Positions 1 through 8,083 of a DNA stretch of 64,000 bases are shown one piece after another; positions within the stretch are counted from its first letter, which is position 1; each line of letters starts with the position of its first letter. The translations under genes were made by a program, and so were the position numbers. The notes below the pieces were generated by a model that was given only the letters and a program-made list of their open reading frames with translations, was not told the DNA's origin and made no database searches. This DNA comes from S34-282 sp034422075 (GTDB lineage Bacteria; Chloroflexota; Dehalococcoidia; Lucifugimonadales; Australimonadaceae): the NCBI GenBank assembly GCA_034422075.1, contig DAOUJX010000060.1, forward strand, positions 62,001 to 126,000, written 5' to 3'.

Positions 1-1008
1 GTGCATCTTGTGGGTGCGCACTTGCACCTCGATAGGCACACCGCCAATGGCGCGCACGCTCGTGTGGAGCGACTGGTAGAGATTCTCCTTCGGATTGGCG
101 ATGTAATCGTCGAACTCGCCCGGCACGGGACGCCAGAGCGCATGGACGACGCCGAGCGCGGCGTAGCAGTCGGCGACGGTAGGAACGAGGATGCGGACAG
201 CAAAGAGGTCATAGATATCGCCGAACTCCTTGCCCTGCGCTCTGTATGCCTGCGCCTTGCGATGGACGCTGTAGATGTGCTTGGGGCGTCCGGTGACCTC
301 TGCATCCAGGTTTGCGCTGGCCAGCTCGCGCTTGAGGATGTCGGTCAGCTGGCGCACATAGTCCTCGCGCTCGCCGCGCCTCGCGGCAAGCAGCTTCGAT
401 ATCGCGCGGTACTGGTTGGGCTGAATGTAGCGGAAGGCGAAGTCTTCGAGCTGCCACTTGATTTCGCCCATGCCGAGGCGGTGCGCAAGCGGCGCGTAGA
501 TGTCGAGTGTTTCCTGCGCAATCGCGACGCGGCGGTCGGCGTCGAGCGCGTGGAGCGTCTCCATATTGTGCAAGCGGTCGGCAAGCTTGATGAGGACCAC
601 GCGGATGTCCTCCGCCATCGACACGAGCATCTTTCGCAGGCTCTCGGCCTGGTGATGGTCGGCGACGAGCCGCGCATCAGCACCATCGGCAAGCAGATCA
701 AGGCGCTGCAGCTTGGTCACGCCGTCAACGAGCGTTGCGACGCCGTCGCCGAACTCGCGGCGTATCTCGTCGAGTGAGATACCGCAGTCCTCGACCACAT
801 CGTGGAGCAGGGCGGCGGCAAGGGTGGTGGCATCGAGCGACAGGCCGGCGAGGTAGGAGGCCACGGCGACGGGATGCTCGATGTAGGGACCGCCGGAGCG
901 CCGGAGTTGGCCATCGTGCATGCGGTCGGCGTACTCGAGGGCGCGCGCGACGAGGTCCGCCTTGTCGTCCGGCAGGTACTCGCGTACTCGTTCTAGCAGC
1001 GGCTGCAT
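1..1008 (-). CDS. rel: Bifunctional (p)ppGpp synthetase/hydrolase, 5' part (cut by window edge)
   Basis: RelA/SpoT-family enzyme that makes and degrades the alarmone (p)ppGpp in the stringent response. The first 336 residues are in the window and the rest lies before base 1. The HD hydrolase domain keeps its metal-site residues: His45 in YIEHP, HD at 69-70 with ED at 73-74, and the KLADRLHN block at 141-148, so hydrolysis should be active. The synthetase domain starts near residue 235 (GRPKHIYS, then DLFAVRILV near 267 and YIANPKENLYQSLHT near 302). ATG at 1006-1008 is the natural start. It is divergent from hisS, a common arrangement. Family call is certain; the TGS/ACT regulatory end cannot be seen. 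Confidence 0.95.
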   Translation of the reverse strand, partial: MQPLLERVREYLPDDKADLVARALEYADRMHDGQLRRSGGPYIEHPVAVASYLAGLSLDATTLAAALLHDVVEDCGISLDEIRREFGDGVATLVDGVTKLQRLDLLADGADARLVADHHQAESLRKMLVSMAEDIRVVLIKLADRLHNMETLHALDADRRVAIAQETLDIYAPLAHRLGMGEIKWQLEDFAFRYIQPNQYRAISKLLAARRGEREDYVRQLTDILKRELASANLDAEVTGRPKHIYSVHRKAQAYRAQGKEFGDIYDLFAVRILVPTVADCYAALGVVHALWRPVPGEFDDYIANPKENLYQSLHTSVRAIGGVPIEVQVRTHKMH

Positions 1009-1034
1009 AGCTATCGGGCCGACCTTTGACGCCC

Positions 1035-1042
1035 ATTATAAT
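1035..1042. promoter_or_regulatory. Palindromic -10-like element between rel and hisS
   Basis: ATTATAAT reads as TATAAT on both strands in the 84-bp gap between the divergent rel and hisS genes, the only AT-rich spot there. It lies 27 nt before the rel start and 50 nt before hisS. No convincing -35 was seen at 16-18 bp on either side, so this is a candidate shared -10 only. Confidence 0.4.
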
Positions 1043-1092
1043 CTGAGTGGCGGCGGCCTGGTGAATGCGAGCAAGGCCGCGCCACTGCCTCC

Positions 1093-2349
1093 ATGTACCG
1101 AGCACCTCGCGGCACCTACGACATCCTCCCCGAGCGCCAGCCCTACTGGCGATTCGTCGAACGCGCCTTTGCGGAGCGCGCCCGCGTATTCGGCTACCAG
1201 CGCATCGACACCCCACTGTTCGAGGACGTAGACGTCTTTCTGCGCGCTGTAGGGGAGGAGACGGACATCGCGGCCAAGGAGATGTACGTATTTGCCGACA
1301 AGGGTGGCCAGTCGCTCGCGCTGCGCCCGGAGGGGACGGCGGCGGTATGCCGCGCCTTCGTGGAGCATGGGTTGCATAACCAAGCGTTGCCAGTCCGCCT
1401 CTACTACCACGCGCCGATGTTCCGATACGACCGACCGCAGGCGGGACGCTACCGCCAGTTGCACCAGTTTGGCGCAGAAGCCATCGGCGATTCCGATCCC
1501 ACCGTCGACCTCGAGATCATCCAGCTGGCGATGTCGTCCATCGAGGCGCTAGGGCTGGGCGGAATGACGCTGGTGCTGAACAGCATCGGCGACGCTGCCG
1601 ACCGCGCGCCGTACTTGGAGGCGCTGCGTGAACACTTTGGCCCATCAGTCGATAGGCTGAGCGCGGACGACAGGCGCCGTTTCGACACCAACCCGCTGCG
1701 CATGCTCGACTCCAAGGACGCGCGCATTCAGCCGCTCTTGGAAGATGCGCCGCGCAGCGCCGACTACCTGGGCGACGACGCGCAGGCGCACTGGGACGCG
1801 CTGCGAGCGTTGTTGGCCGTTGCCGGCGTCGACTACCGCACTGACCCGCGATTGGTGCGCGGGCTCGACTACTACACGCGCACCGTGTTCGAGGTACATC
1901 CCGCGGTGGAGGGAGCGCAGAGCGCGGTGTGCGCAGGGGGACGCTACGACGGCCTCATCGAGCAACTGGGTGGTCCCCCGACGCCGGGCATCGGGTTCGC
2001 CGCGGGCATCGATCGGCTGATACTGAACATGGAGCGCGAAGGCGTCGACCCCGGTGCGGCACCGCCACCAACAGTTGTCGTCCACGTAGGCGCGCGCGCA
2101 AAGGCGGAGGCTGTGCGCCTTGCCGCCGAGCTGCGCGCAGCGGGCGTCGCCACCGTCGTTGCGCCGGTGCGCAGCATGCGCGCGCAGTTGCGCTATGCGT
2201 CGGCCTTAGGTGCGGTGCACGCTGCCATCATTGGCGAGCACGAACTGGAAGCGGGAATCGTGACGGTGCGCGATCTAGCGCACGCCTCGCAAGTGGAGGT
2301 CGCGCGCGACGACGTCGCGGGTGCTATCGCGCGAGGGTTGTCCAGCTAG
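1093..2349 (+). CDS. hisS: Histidine--tRNA ligase
   Basis: Class II aminoacyl-tRNA synthetase charging tRNA-His in the cytosol. The 418 residues match the usual family length. Visible motifs are RGTYD near residue 6, the motif-2 region LRPEGTA at 77-83, QFGAEAIG near 125-132, the histidine-specific RGLDYYTRTVFEV starting at Arg256, and motif 3 GGRYDGL at 282-288. The C-terminal roughly 90 residues form the anticodon-binding domain. ATG 1093 directly precedes the conserved N-terminus. Its stop codon overlaps the stop of the convergent lipoprotein gene in a shared CTAG. Confidence 0.97.
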   Translation: MYRAPRGTYDILPERQPYWRFVERAFAERARVFGYQRIDTPLFEDVDVFLRAVGEETDIAAKEMYVFADKGGQSLALRPEGTAAVCRAFVEHGLHNQALPVRLYYHAPMFRYDRPQAGRYRQLHQFGAEAIGDSDPTVDLEIIQLAMSSIEALGLGGMTLVLNSIGDAADRAPYLEALREHFGPSVDRLSADDRRRFDTNPLRMLDSKDARIQPLLEDAPRSADYLGDDAQAHWDALRALLAVAGVDYRTDPRLVRGLDYYTRTVFEVHPAVEGAQSAVCAGGRYDGLIEQLGGPPTPGIGFAAGIDRLILNMEREGVDPGAAPPPTVVVHVGARAKAEAVRLAAELRAAGVATVVAPVRSMRAQLRYASALGAVHAAIIGEHELEAGIVTVRDLAHASQVEVARDDVAGAIARGLSS

Positions 2350-3491
2350 CGCGGGAAGGTCAGGTCGTAGGAGATCTGCTTGAAGCCCGTCGTGAAGGTC
2401 TGGGTTTGCGCGGACTTCACCCTGTTGCCCCAGAACTCGATGGACGCGTTGTTGTAGGTGCTGGTGGCGGAAACCAGCAGGTGGTATCTGCCGTTCGCCC
2501 CTATATCCGCCCTGACCCAGATGTCCGGCTGACCAGGCTTGCTGATCCGTGCATAGACGGGGAACTGCCCCGCTTGCGCGATGCCGCTGCCTACCCGCAC
2601 TGTCCCCGAGAAAATCGTGGGCAGCGGCGGCGGCGCCGCATCGTTACCGAGGGCAGGTGGCGGCCCAAGGTTGACGAGGCCGCCCAACAACTGCGGTAGC
2701 ACCAGCGTCTGCAGCGAGTCGATGCCGACGCCGAACGACTCCCCGGTGCTCCCGATGCCGATTTCCTCCATGAACCTATCGCTCATGCGAACGCCTAGGA
2801 GCTGGCCGTTCCGGCTGAAGATGGAGCCTCCTTCAACCCCTGCAGGAATGGGCACTGGTATCTGGAAGTAGTTGATGCCCGTGTTGAGGTCGGATTCGCC
2901 GCCGAGTACGTTCGCCTGGCGCTGGTCGAGCGCCGAACCCTCGGTCGCCGGGTAGCCGAACACGAGGACGTCGTCTCCTATGCCGGGCGTGGTCGACCCG
3001 AACCGGTCTGAGAGGTTGAACCCGGCTCCGCCGCTAATGACCTCCAGTAGTGCCAGGTCCCACGTGTCATTACGCCCAATAGTCCACGCCTGGCCGGACT
3101 GCCCACTGTCGGTCTCGTAGTCGACGAGGGGCGATTGGCCCATGTTGCTCGAGGTGGTGAGGATGTAGCCGCGCGAGTCGATGAGCACGCCGGACCAGCG
3201 TCTCTCGCCAAGCGACAGGCGGACGGCTGACATAGTGGCGTACATCTGGGCATCTCTGACGGTGGGCGTCGGCGTAGCAGTCGGTGTGGCCGTTGGCGTT
3301 GGCGTTGGCGGTATCGGCGTCGCTGTGGGAGTTGCGGTGGGGGTCGGCGAGGGAGTCGGTGTCGCCGTGGGCGTAGGAGACGGCGTTGGAGGCGCCGGCG
3401 TCGGGGTGGGCTGCGGGGGGGCGCCGCCGCGGCAAGCGGCAAGGGTTATCAACAACGCTGTAAGTGCGGCAAGGAGGATTCGAGACTTCAT
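2346..3491 (-). CDS. Trypsin-like lipoprotein with lost active site (pseudoprotease)
   Basis: A 381-residue exported lipoprotein. It has a signal peptide with lipobox LAAC (Cys20), a Thr-Pro-rich linker at about 28-78, a chymotrypsin/HtrA-like fold at about 85-270, and a C-terminal beta-rich region (about 290-381). Against active paralogues the histidine position reads Ser115 (LTTSSN instead of LTNNHV) and the serine position reads Glu220 (GVEGG instead of GNSGG). Only the aspartate (Asp145 in DLALLEV) remains. It should therefore not cleave peptide bonds and may act as a surface binding or decoy protein. It has a good upstream promoter and ends in a 4-base overlap with hisS. Partner unknown. 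Confidence 0.85.
   Translation of the reverse strand: MKSRILLAALTALLITLAACRGGAPPQPTPTPAPPTPSPTPTATPTPSPTPTATPTATPIPPTPTPTATPTATPTPTVRDAQMYATMSAVRLSLGERRWSGVLIDSRGYILTTSSNMGQSPLVDYETDSGQSGQAWTIGRNDTWDLALLEVISGGAGFNLSDRFGSTTPGIGDDVLVFGYPATEGSALDQRQANVLGGESDLNTGINYFQIPVPIPAGVEGGSIFSRNGQLLGVRMSDRFMEEIGIGSTGESFGVGIDSLQTLVLPQLLGGLVNLGPPPALGNDAAPPPLPTIFSGTVRVGSGIAQAGQFPVYARISKPGQPDIWVRADIGANGRYHLLVSATSTYNNASIEFWGNRVKSAQTQTFTTGFKQISYDLTFPR
3254..3420 (-). repeat. Low-complexity Thr-Pro codon repeat (linker of the lipoprotein gene)
   Basis: Degenerate runs of ggcgt/ggtgt-type hexamers encode alternating Thr/Pro/Ala/Ser on the minus strand. This is a coding simple repeat that forms an extended cell-wall-spanning or spacer linker, not an intergenic repeat. 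Confidence 0.85.
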
Positions 3492-3534
3492 GCGTTAGCA
3501 ATAAGCGCCACCAGTGGCACTGCACCCTAAACCC

Positions 3535-3563
3535 AGCATAGGGCGCAGCCGTAGCACTATCAA
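3535..3563 (-). promoter_or_regulatory. Sigma70-type promoter of the pseudoprotease gene
   Basis: On the minus strand TTGATA (3563-3558) and TATGCT (3540-3535) are separated by exactly 17 bp, 43 nt before the ATG at 3491. This is a good match to the housekeeping consensus. No transcript data were available. Confidence 0.6.
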
Positions 3564-3572
3564 TACAACGCG

Positions 3573-3588
3573 CGTGCAATCTTGCACG
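3573..3588. promoter_or_regulatory. Operator-like inverted repeat
   Basis: A perfect dyad with 7-bp arms and a 2-bp centre, CGTGCAA-TC-TTGCACG. It sits just upstream of the -35 of the leftward lipoprotein gene and about 125 bp before rph. Its size and spacing suit a dimeric repressor site; the regulator is unknown. Confidence 0.45.
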
Positions 3589-3711
3589 ATACGCCGGCCC
3601 GCGCACGCTCCACAATTTCTCGATATCTGGCATGCATGTATGAGCTAGCCCTACCGGCGCGGTCGGGGGGCGCTCTGATACCATCGATGGGCTGATCCTA
3701 GGAGCCTGACG

Positions 3712-4428
3712 ATGGCACGAATCGATGGCCGCGCGCCGAACGACATGCGCCCTGTATCCATTCATCCCTCATACCTCGAATTCGCCGAAGGCTCCGTCCT
3801 CATCGAGGTGGGCAAGACGCGGGTGGTGTGCGCCGTCAGCATCGAAGAGCGCGTCCCGCAGTTCCTGCGCGGCTCCGGCAAGGGGTGGGTAACGGCGGAG
3901 TACGGCATGCTGCCTCGCTCCACCCTCACCCGCACCAGCCGCGAACGTTCCTCCGGCGGCGGCAGAACACACGAAATCCAGCGCCTCATTGGGCGATCCC
4001 TGCGTTCCGTCGCGCAACTGGACAAGCTGGGGGAGCGCACCTTTACAGTGGACTGCGACGTGTTGCAGGCCGACGGCGGAACGCGGACAGCTGCGATCAC
4101 GGGAGCGTACGTCGCGCTGCACCAGGCCATGCTCGGGCTGGTGCGCCAGCGCGTGCTGCATCACGTCCCCCTCAGCGCCTCCATCGCGGCGACAAGCGTC
4201 GGCATGGTTGGCAGCGAGCTTCTGCTCGACCTGTGCTACGAGGAGGACTCGGACGCGACCGTCGACTTCAACGTCGTTATGTCCGCCAAGGGAGAATTCG
4301 TGGAGGTGCAGGGAACAGGCGAGGAACAGCCCTTCTCGCGCGCACAGATGGAGCAGATGCTGGCGCTGGCGGAGGGCGGATTGGCGCACCTCTTCGAGAA
4401 GCAGCGGGAGGCCTTGAACCAGCTCTAG
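3712..4428 (+). CDS. rph: Ribonuclease PH
   Basis: Phosphorolytic 3'-5' exoribonuclease that trims tRNA 3' ends, 238 residues, the usual size. It opens with the diagnostic RxDGRxPxxxRP block and carries the AEYGMLPRST segment, the Arg-rich RTSRERSSGGGRTHEIQRLIGR active-site region (split here: RTSRERS then GGRTHEIQ), and DCDVLQADGGTRTAAITGA for phosphate/metal binding. AGGAG at 3700-3704 sits 7 nt before ATG 3712 and fixes the start. An extended -10 (TGaTACCAT, 3676-3684) lies upstream. htrA follows 43 bp later on the same strand, so co-transcription is likely. Confidence 0.96.
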   Translation: MARIDGRAPNDMRPVSIHPSYLEFAEGSVLIEVGKTRVVCAVSIEERVPQFLRGSGKGWVTAEYGMLPRSTLTRTSRERSSGGGRTHEIQRLIGRSLRSVAQLDKLGERTFTVDCDVLQADGGTRTAAITGAYVALHQAMLGLVRQRVLHHVPLSASIAATSVGMVGSELLLDLCYEEDSDATVDFNVVMSAKGEFVEVQGTGEEQPFSRAQMEQMLALAEGGLAHLFEKQREALNQL

Positions 4429-4471
4429 CGCCAGCGCCCAGCCCTACCGGAAAGATGCACAGGACGACGCC

Positions 4472-5611
4472 TTGATACGCCGACCGACAGCCTCCACGCT
4501 TGCCGCAGCCGCGCTCGTGCTCGTCGCACTCGTCGCGAGCGCGTGCATCTCGACACAGCCCACGGTGGTGGAGCAGGGTGCAACGCCTTCGCCCGAAACG
4601 CCGCTGCACCCGGACGGGGGTACGCTCCCCTTGCCGTCCACGGAGGTCATCGCCGGGTTGCACAACATCCCCGCCGTCGCCGAGCGCGTGTCACCGAGCG
4701 TCGTCCTAGTACGCGCATTCGTCGAACGAACCGACGCAGACGGGGAGACGGCGGAAGGGTTCTCCTCCGGTTCCGGCGTGGTCTTCGACTCGGAAGGCCA
4801 TGTGATGACCAATAACCACGTCGTCGAGGGCGCCACCACCGTCGACATCGTCTTCCCGTCGGGACAGGAGGTGGACGTGGAGGTCGTTGGCGCAGATCCC
4901 TCGACCGATATCGCCGTGCTGGAGTTCGACCCGAGGGTTGTGGAGGACCTTGCCGTGACACCGCTGGTGCTGTCGACGGACGTGCGCATCGGCGATTGGG
5001 TGATCGCAATCGGCAACCCGCTCGGCTTCGAGGGCACGCTGACCGTGGGGGTCATTAGCGCGAAGGACCGCTCACTCCAGGTGAGCCCGAGGGTGGTGCT
5101 GCACGACCTCTTGCAGACGGACGCGGTCATCAACCCAGGCAACTCGGGCGGGCCGCTGCTCAACCTCGAGGGCGAGGTCATCGGCATCAACACGGCCATC
5201 ATTCGCGGACAGCTGGCGAGCGGCCAAGAGGCTGAGGGCATCGGCTTTGCCGTCGCGACGACGACCGCCATCCCCGTGGCCGCGCAACTGATACAGAATG
5301 GGCGCGTTATCTGGCCGCGCATCGGCGTGAGCATCGACGACGTGACGCCCGTGACCGCCGCAGAAGAGGACTTGTCGGTCGACAAGGGGTTGCTGGTGCG
5401 CGGCCTCGCCCCAGGCGGCCCGGCTGAGACGGCGGGCATCGAGGTGGGCGACGTCATCATCGCCATCGACGGTCATCCTGTGGAGAAGTTCAGCGACCTT
5501 CGGCGACTGATGCTGTTCCACTACAAGGTCGGCGACTCGGTACTCATCACCGTCGTCCGCGGCGCCGTCACCCTAGACTACGGCCTCACCTTGGACGAGT
5601 TGGTGCTGTAG
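4472..5611 (+). CDS. HtrA/DegP-like serine protease, lipoprotein-anchored, with PDZ domain
   Basis: Envelope quality-control protease of 379 residues. TTG 4472 is the start that keeps the signal peptide; the lipobox VASAC puts the lipidated Cys at 25. The protease domain spans about 65-270 with an intact triad: His116 (MTNNHVV), Asp146 (STDIAVLE) and Ser225 (NPGNSGGP). A single PDZ domain covers about 285-375 (VRGLAPGGPAETAGIEVGDVI). It is probably transcribed with rph. Unlike the protein at 2346-3491 it should be active. The TTG start is inferred from the signal peptide, since the nearest ATG is out of frame. Confidence 0.93.
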   Translation: MIRRPTASTLAAAALVLVALVASACISTQPTVVEQGATPSPETPLHPDGGTLPLPSTEVIAGLHNIPAVAERVSPSVVLVRAFVERTDADGETAEGFSSGSGVVFDSEGHVMTNNHVVEGATTVDIVFPSGQEVDVEVVGADPSTDIAVLEFDPRVVEDLAVTPLVLSTDVRIGDWVIAIGNPLGFEGTLTVGVISAKDRSLQVSPRVVLHDLLQTDAVINPGNSGGPLLNLEGEVIGINTAIIRGQLASGQEAEGIGFAVATTTAIPVAAQLIQNGRVIWPRIGVSIDDVTPVTAAEEDLSVDKGLLVRGLAPGGPAETAGIEVGDVIIAIDGHPVEKFSDLRRLMLFHYKVGDSVLITVVRGAVTLDYGLTLDELVL

Positions 5612-5683
5612 GGACGGTGCGCCTGCCCCTACCCCATTGCCCGCGCATGCGCTAGCCTCTGCGTAGACCCGAGGAGGTTACGG

Positions 5684-6106
5684 ATGCTTAGTGCGGCGGA
5701 ACTGGACTACGTCAGGAACACCTCACTCTACCGGCTAGCGGTTGCGACGCCGAACGGCGCGCCGCATTGCGTGCCGATGCGGACGCGGCTGGACGGTGAG
5801 CGCATCATCGTCGGCGGCTTCAACTTCGACATCTCATACAAGAAGAGCGTTATCGACCGCAACCCACGCGTGGCCTGCGTGTGGGACACGGAGGAGGGGA
5901 TCGGCGACGAAAGCGGCCCCGGCAACATAAGGGGCGTCGAGGTGCGCGGCACGCTGATCCCAACCGGCACCATCGTCGACGGCAGCGGCGCCTACTACCT
6001 CGAACCCTCCAAGGTGTTCTCGTGGGGTGTCGAGGAGCCAGCCTCCGAGTCGTTCGCCAAGAAGATGACTTTCGACGTCGACCACCTCACGCGGCGCGGC
6101 TCCTAG
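5684..6106 (+). CDS. Pyridoxamine 5'-phosphate oxidase-fold protein
   Basis: A 140-residue split beta-barrel protein of the PPOX family that binds FMN or F420 and usually reduces or oxidises small molecules. Recognisable features are the N-terminal LYRLAVATPNGAPHCVP strand pair and the GFNFDISYKKSVIDRNPRVACVW stretch (here quoted in part: SYKKSVIDRNPRVA), typical of the cofactor-binding barrel. GAGGAGG at 5671-5677 lies 6 nt before the ATG. It converges with a second split-barrel gene and the two share a CTAG stop overlap. Substrate and cofactor (F420 or FMN) cannot be decided from sequence alone. Confidence 0.8.
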   Translation: MLSAAELDYVRNTSLYRLAVATPNGAPHCVPMRTRLDGERIIVGGFNFDISYKKSVIDRNPRVACVWDTEEGIGDESGPGNIRGVEVRGTLIPTGTIVDGSGAYYLEPSKVFSWGVEEPASESFAKKMTFDVDHLTRRGS

Positions 6107-6525
6107 GGGGCGTTCATCGACACGAGTCGCCCCGGCCGCAGCAACACGACCGCGCGGCCCTCGTCGCGCATTACGCGGTCGTACTCGTCCCAATTGGGGT
6201 GCTCCTTGCCGGCGGCGGAGCGGTAGACCTCGCGCAGTTCGATGCGCAACTCCTCGGCGTCGGTGTTGTCGGCGCTGCGCACCTCTGCGTCGCCGTCGAG
6301 TACCGCGTACCCGCGCCATCCGGGCCGCACCAGCATGAGCGCGAAACGCGTGTCGCGGTCGAGGTTGCGCGCCTTGGCTCGACTGGTAGTGGTGGTAAAG
6401 GCTAGCCCGCCGTCGTACTTGCCAACGGTGACCAGGCTCTGCTGCGGGCGTCCGTCGCGCCGGAACGTCGTGGCGACGGCGATGTTGTTTTCGGCCAGTA
6501 TCCCGTCCAACTCCTCAAGGGCCAT
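6103..6525 (-). CDS. PPOX-class F420-dependent oxidoreductase
   Basis: A 140-residue split-barrel flavin/deazaflavin oxidoreductase. It has the family pattern of an N-terminal ATTFRRDGRPQQS strand, a TTTTSRAKARNLDRD phosphate-binding segment with basic residues, and a YAVLDGDAEV core strand. This form is common in Actinobacteria and Chloroflexota that make F420. A strong AGGAGGAG precedes the ATG at 6525. It is a paralogue at fold level of the facing gene 5684-6106 but differs in sequence; they share overlapping stops. Exact substrate unknown. Confidence 0.82.
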   Translation of the reverse strand: MALEELDGILAENNIAVATTFRRDGRPQQSLVTVGKYDGGLAFTTTTSRAKARNLDRDTRFALMLVRPGWRGYAVLDGDAEVRSADNTDAEELRIELREVYRSAAGKEHPNWDEYDRVMRDEGRAVVLLRPGRLVSMNAP

Positions 6526-6632
6526 GCTCTCCTCCTGCGTGTCGTAGGGCGAGGGTAGGCGAGCGCCCCTATTGCGTCAACGCAGCCCCGCTTCTAGCCG
6601 GCCCTCCACTGGAGCGGTGCAGTCGGCCCGGT

Positions 6633-6662
6633 TTGACACTCCTCGCGGGGCGGTGGGAATAT
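6633..6662 (+). promoter_or_regulatory. Candidate promoter of the fatty-acid operon
   Basis: TTGACA (6633-6638) is a perfect -35; GAATAT (6657-6662), 18 bp on, is a weak -10. Transcription would begin close to ATG 6672, favouring that start over the in-frame TTG that lies inside the -35 box. Confidence 0.4.
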
Positions 6663-6671
6663 CGGCGAGCA

Positions 6672-7367
6672 ATGCAGAATGGACAGGAACAGCCGCAGCT
6701 TGCGGCGGGAGTCGTCAGGGTCGACGTGCGCGATTCCGCGGGACGTTGGGCGGACGCCGTACGCGCCGCAGGCGACGACGAACGCTGCCGCGTTGTGGTG
6801 CTCGAGGGCGGCCTCCCGGAGAACGCAGGGGATGGCGCGCAGCGCGGCGCAGTGGCGGCGGCTGCAGCGATCACCAAGCCCGTCATTGCAGCTGTCGCCG
6901 GCCCGTGCCACGACTGGGGGCTAGAGCTTGCCCTTGCGTGCGACTTGCGGCTCGCGGATGAGCGCGCAACGTTCGCCATGCGCCAACCGCACCACGGCAC
7001 GCTTCCCACGAACGGTGGCACGCAGCGCCTCCCGCGCATCGTCGGGCGCGCTAACGCCCTGAGGCTAGTGCTGACCGGTGAAGTCGTCGATGCGCTTGCG
7101 GCCCAGGCCATGGGCCTCGTCCATAGGGTCGCGCCTCACGGCACCCTTGACGCGCTTGTCGACGAGGTCGCGGCTGCGATTGCCGCTGCTGCGCCGCTGG
7201 CCGTTGCCTACGCCAAGGATGCCGTCGGCATGGCGCGCGACTTGCCGCTCGCTCAAGGCCTCGCGGCGGAGCACGACCTGGGCGTCCTCCTCCAATCGAC
7301 GCGCGATCGCGCCGAAGGACTGGCCGCGTGGCGCGAGCACCGTCCGCCGCTATTCGAGGGACGATGA
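6672..7367 (+). CDS. Divergent enoyl-CoA hydratase/isomerase (crotonase) family protein
   Basis: Crotonase-fold protein of 231 residues, about 30 shorter than typical enoyl-CoA hydratases because the N-terminal CoA-binding FCAGADL block is missing. The core remains recognisable: WGLELALACDLRLAD, then GGTQRLPRIVGRANALRLVLTGE. The Glu144 equivalent in GLELA is kept, but the Glu164 equivalent is Gln (FAMRQ where active enzymes have FGQPE). Ordinary hydration is therefore doubtful; isomerase, hydrolase or structural roles are possible. Its TGA overlaps the next gene's ATG (ATGA), so the two are translationally coupled and may form a hetero-oligomer. Confidence 0.8.
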   Translation: MQNGQEQPQLAAGVVRVDVRDSAGRWADAVRAAGDDERCRVVVLEGGLPENAGDGAQRGAVAAAAAITKPVIAAVAGPCHDWGLELALACDLRLADERATFAMRQPHHGTLPTNGGTQRLPRIVGRANALRLVLTGEVVDALAAQAMGLVHRVAPHGTLDALVDEVAAAIAAAAPLAVAYAKDAVGMARDLPLAQGLAAEHDLGVLLQSTRDRAEGLAAWREHRPPLFEGR

Positions 7368-8083
7368 GCGCGTTCAGCACCATTAGTTTCGAGGTACAGG
7401 GCGGCGCCGCGGTGCTCACGCTAGACCGCTCCCATGTCGTCAATGCGTTCGATACTGCGATGCGCGACGATCTCTATGAGGCTCTCTGTGCGGCGCGCGA
7501 CGACCCAGACATCGGCGGGCTGCTGCTGCGCGGCGCGGGCGACAAGGGCTTTTGCGCCGGCGCCGACCTGTCGGAGTTCGGTACTGCGCCGTCCCAAGCC
7601 GTCGCGCGGCAGGTGCGGCGCGAGCGCGATGTTTGGGGGCTGCTCGCCACGCTCGATAAACCCGTCGTCGCTGCGCTTCACGGCTACTGTCTCGGGTCCG
7701 GGCTGGAACTGGCGTGCCTGTGCGATATCCGCGTCGCGTCCGATGACCTCATCGTGGGCATGCCAGAGGCGTCGCTCGGTCTGCTTCCAGCAGCCGGTGG
7801 CACGCAGATGCTCCCACGCCTCGTCGGCGAGGCACGCGCGCTGGAGTTGCTGCTGACAGGTCGGCGCGTGACGGCGGACGGGGCGGTGGCGATGGGCCTC
7901 GTATCGCGCGTCGTACGCCGCGAGCGCCTGGACGACGAGGGGATGGCGACGTTACGCCGCGTGCTGGACGCTCCGTGGCACGCCATGCAGCTGGCGAAGC
8001 GCGCGATCATCCAGGGGGGTGAACTGCCGCTTGCGGAGGCGCTTGCGCTGGAGGCGCGACTCGCCGAGGTCGCGCGTGCATAG
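7364..8083 (+). CDS. Enoyl-CoA hydratase/isomerase
   Basis: A 239-residue crotonase expected to hydrate 2-enoyl-CoA in beta-oxidation. It is complete: FCAGADLSEFG supplies one oxyanion-hole half, GYCLGSGLELACLCD the other with the first catalytic Glu, and VGMPEASLGLLPAAGGTQ the second catalytic Glu. ATG 7364 overlaps the upstream stop as ATGA, and the end overlaps the acyl-CoA ligase start by 8 bp, giving a tight three-gene operon. Chain-length preference cannot be read from sequence. Confidence 0.92.
   Translation: MSAFSTISFEVQGGAAVLTLDRSHVVNAFDTAMRDDLYEALCAARDDPDIGGLLLRGAGDKGFCAGADLSEFGTAPSQAVARQVRRERDVWGLLATLDKPVVAALHGYCLGSGLELACLCDIRVASDDLIVGMPEASLGLLPAAGGTQMLPRLVGEARALELLLTGRRVTADGAVAMGLVSRVVRRERLDDEGMATLRRVLDAPWHAMQLAKRAIIQGGELPLAEALALEARLAEVARA

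Noticed and set aside
1..777. Open plus-strand frame of 258 codons
   Set aside because: It is the antisense shadow of rel; the minus strand gives clear HD and synthetase motifs over the same bases.
3181..3498. Plus-strand Val-Gly repeat protein
   Set aside because: Antisense reading of the Thr-Pro linker of the lipoprotein; periodic only because the linker codons are.
6633..6671. TTG 6633 as start of the divergent crotonase
   Set aside because: The TTG lies within a perfect TTGACA -35 box and has no ribosome site; ATG 6672 fits transcription start and homology.
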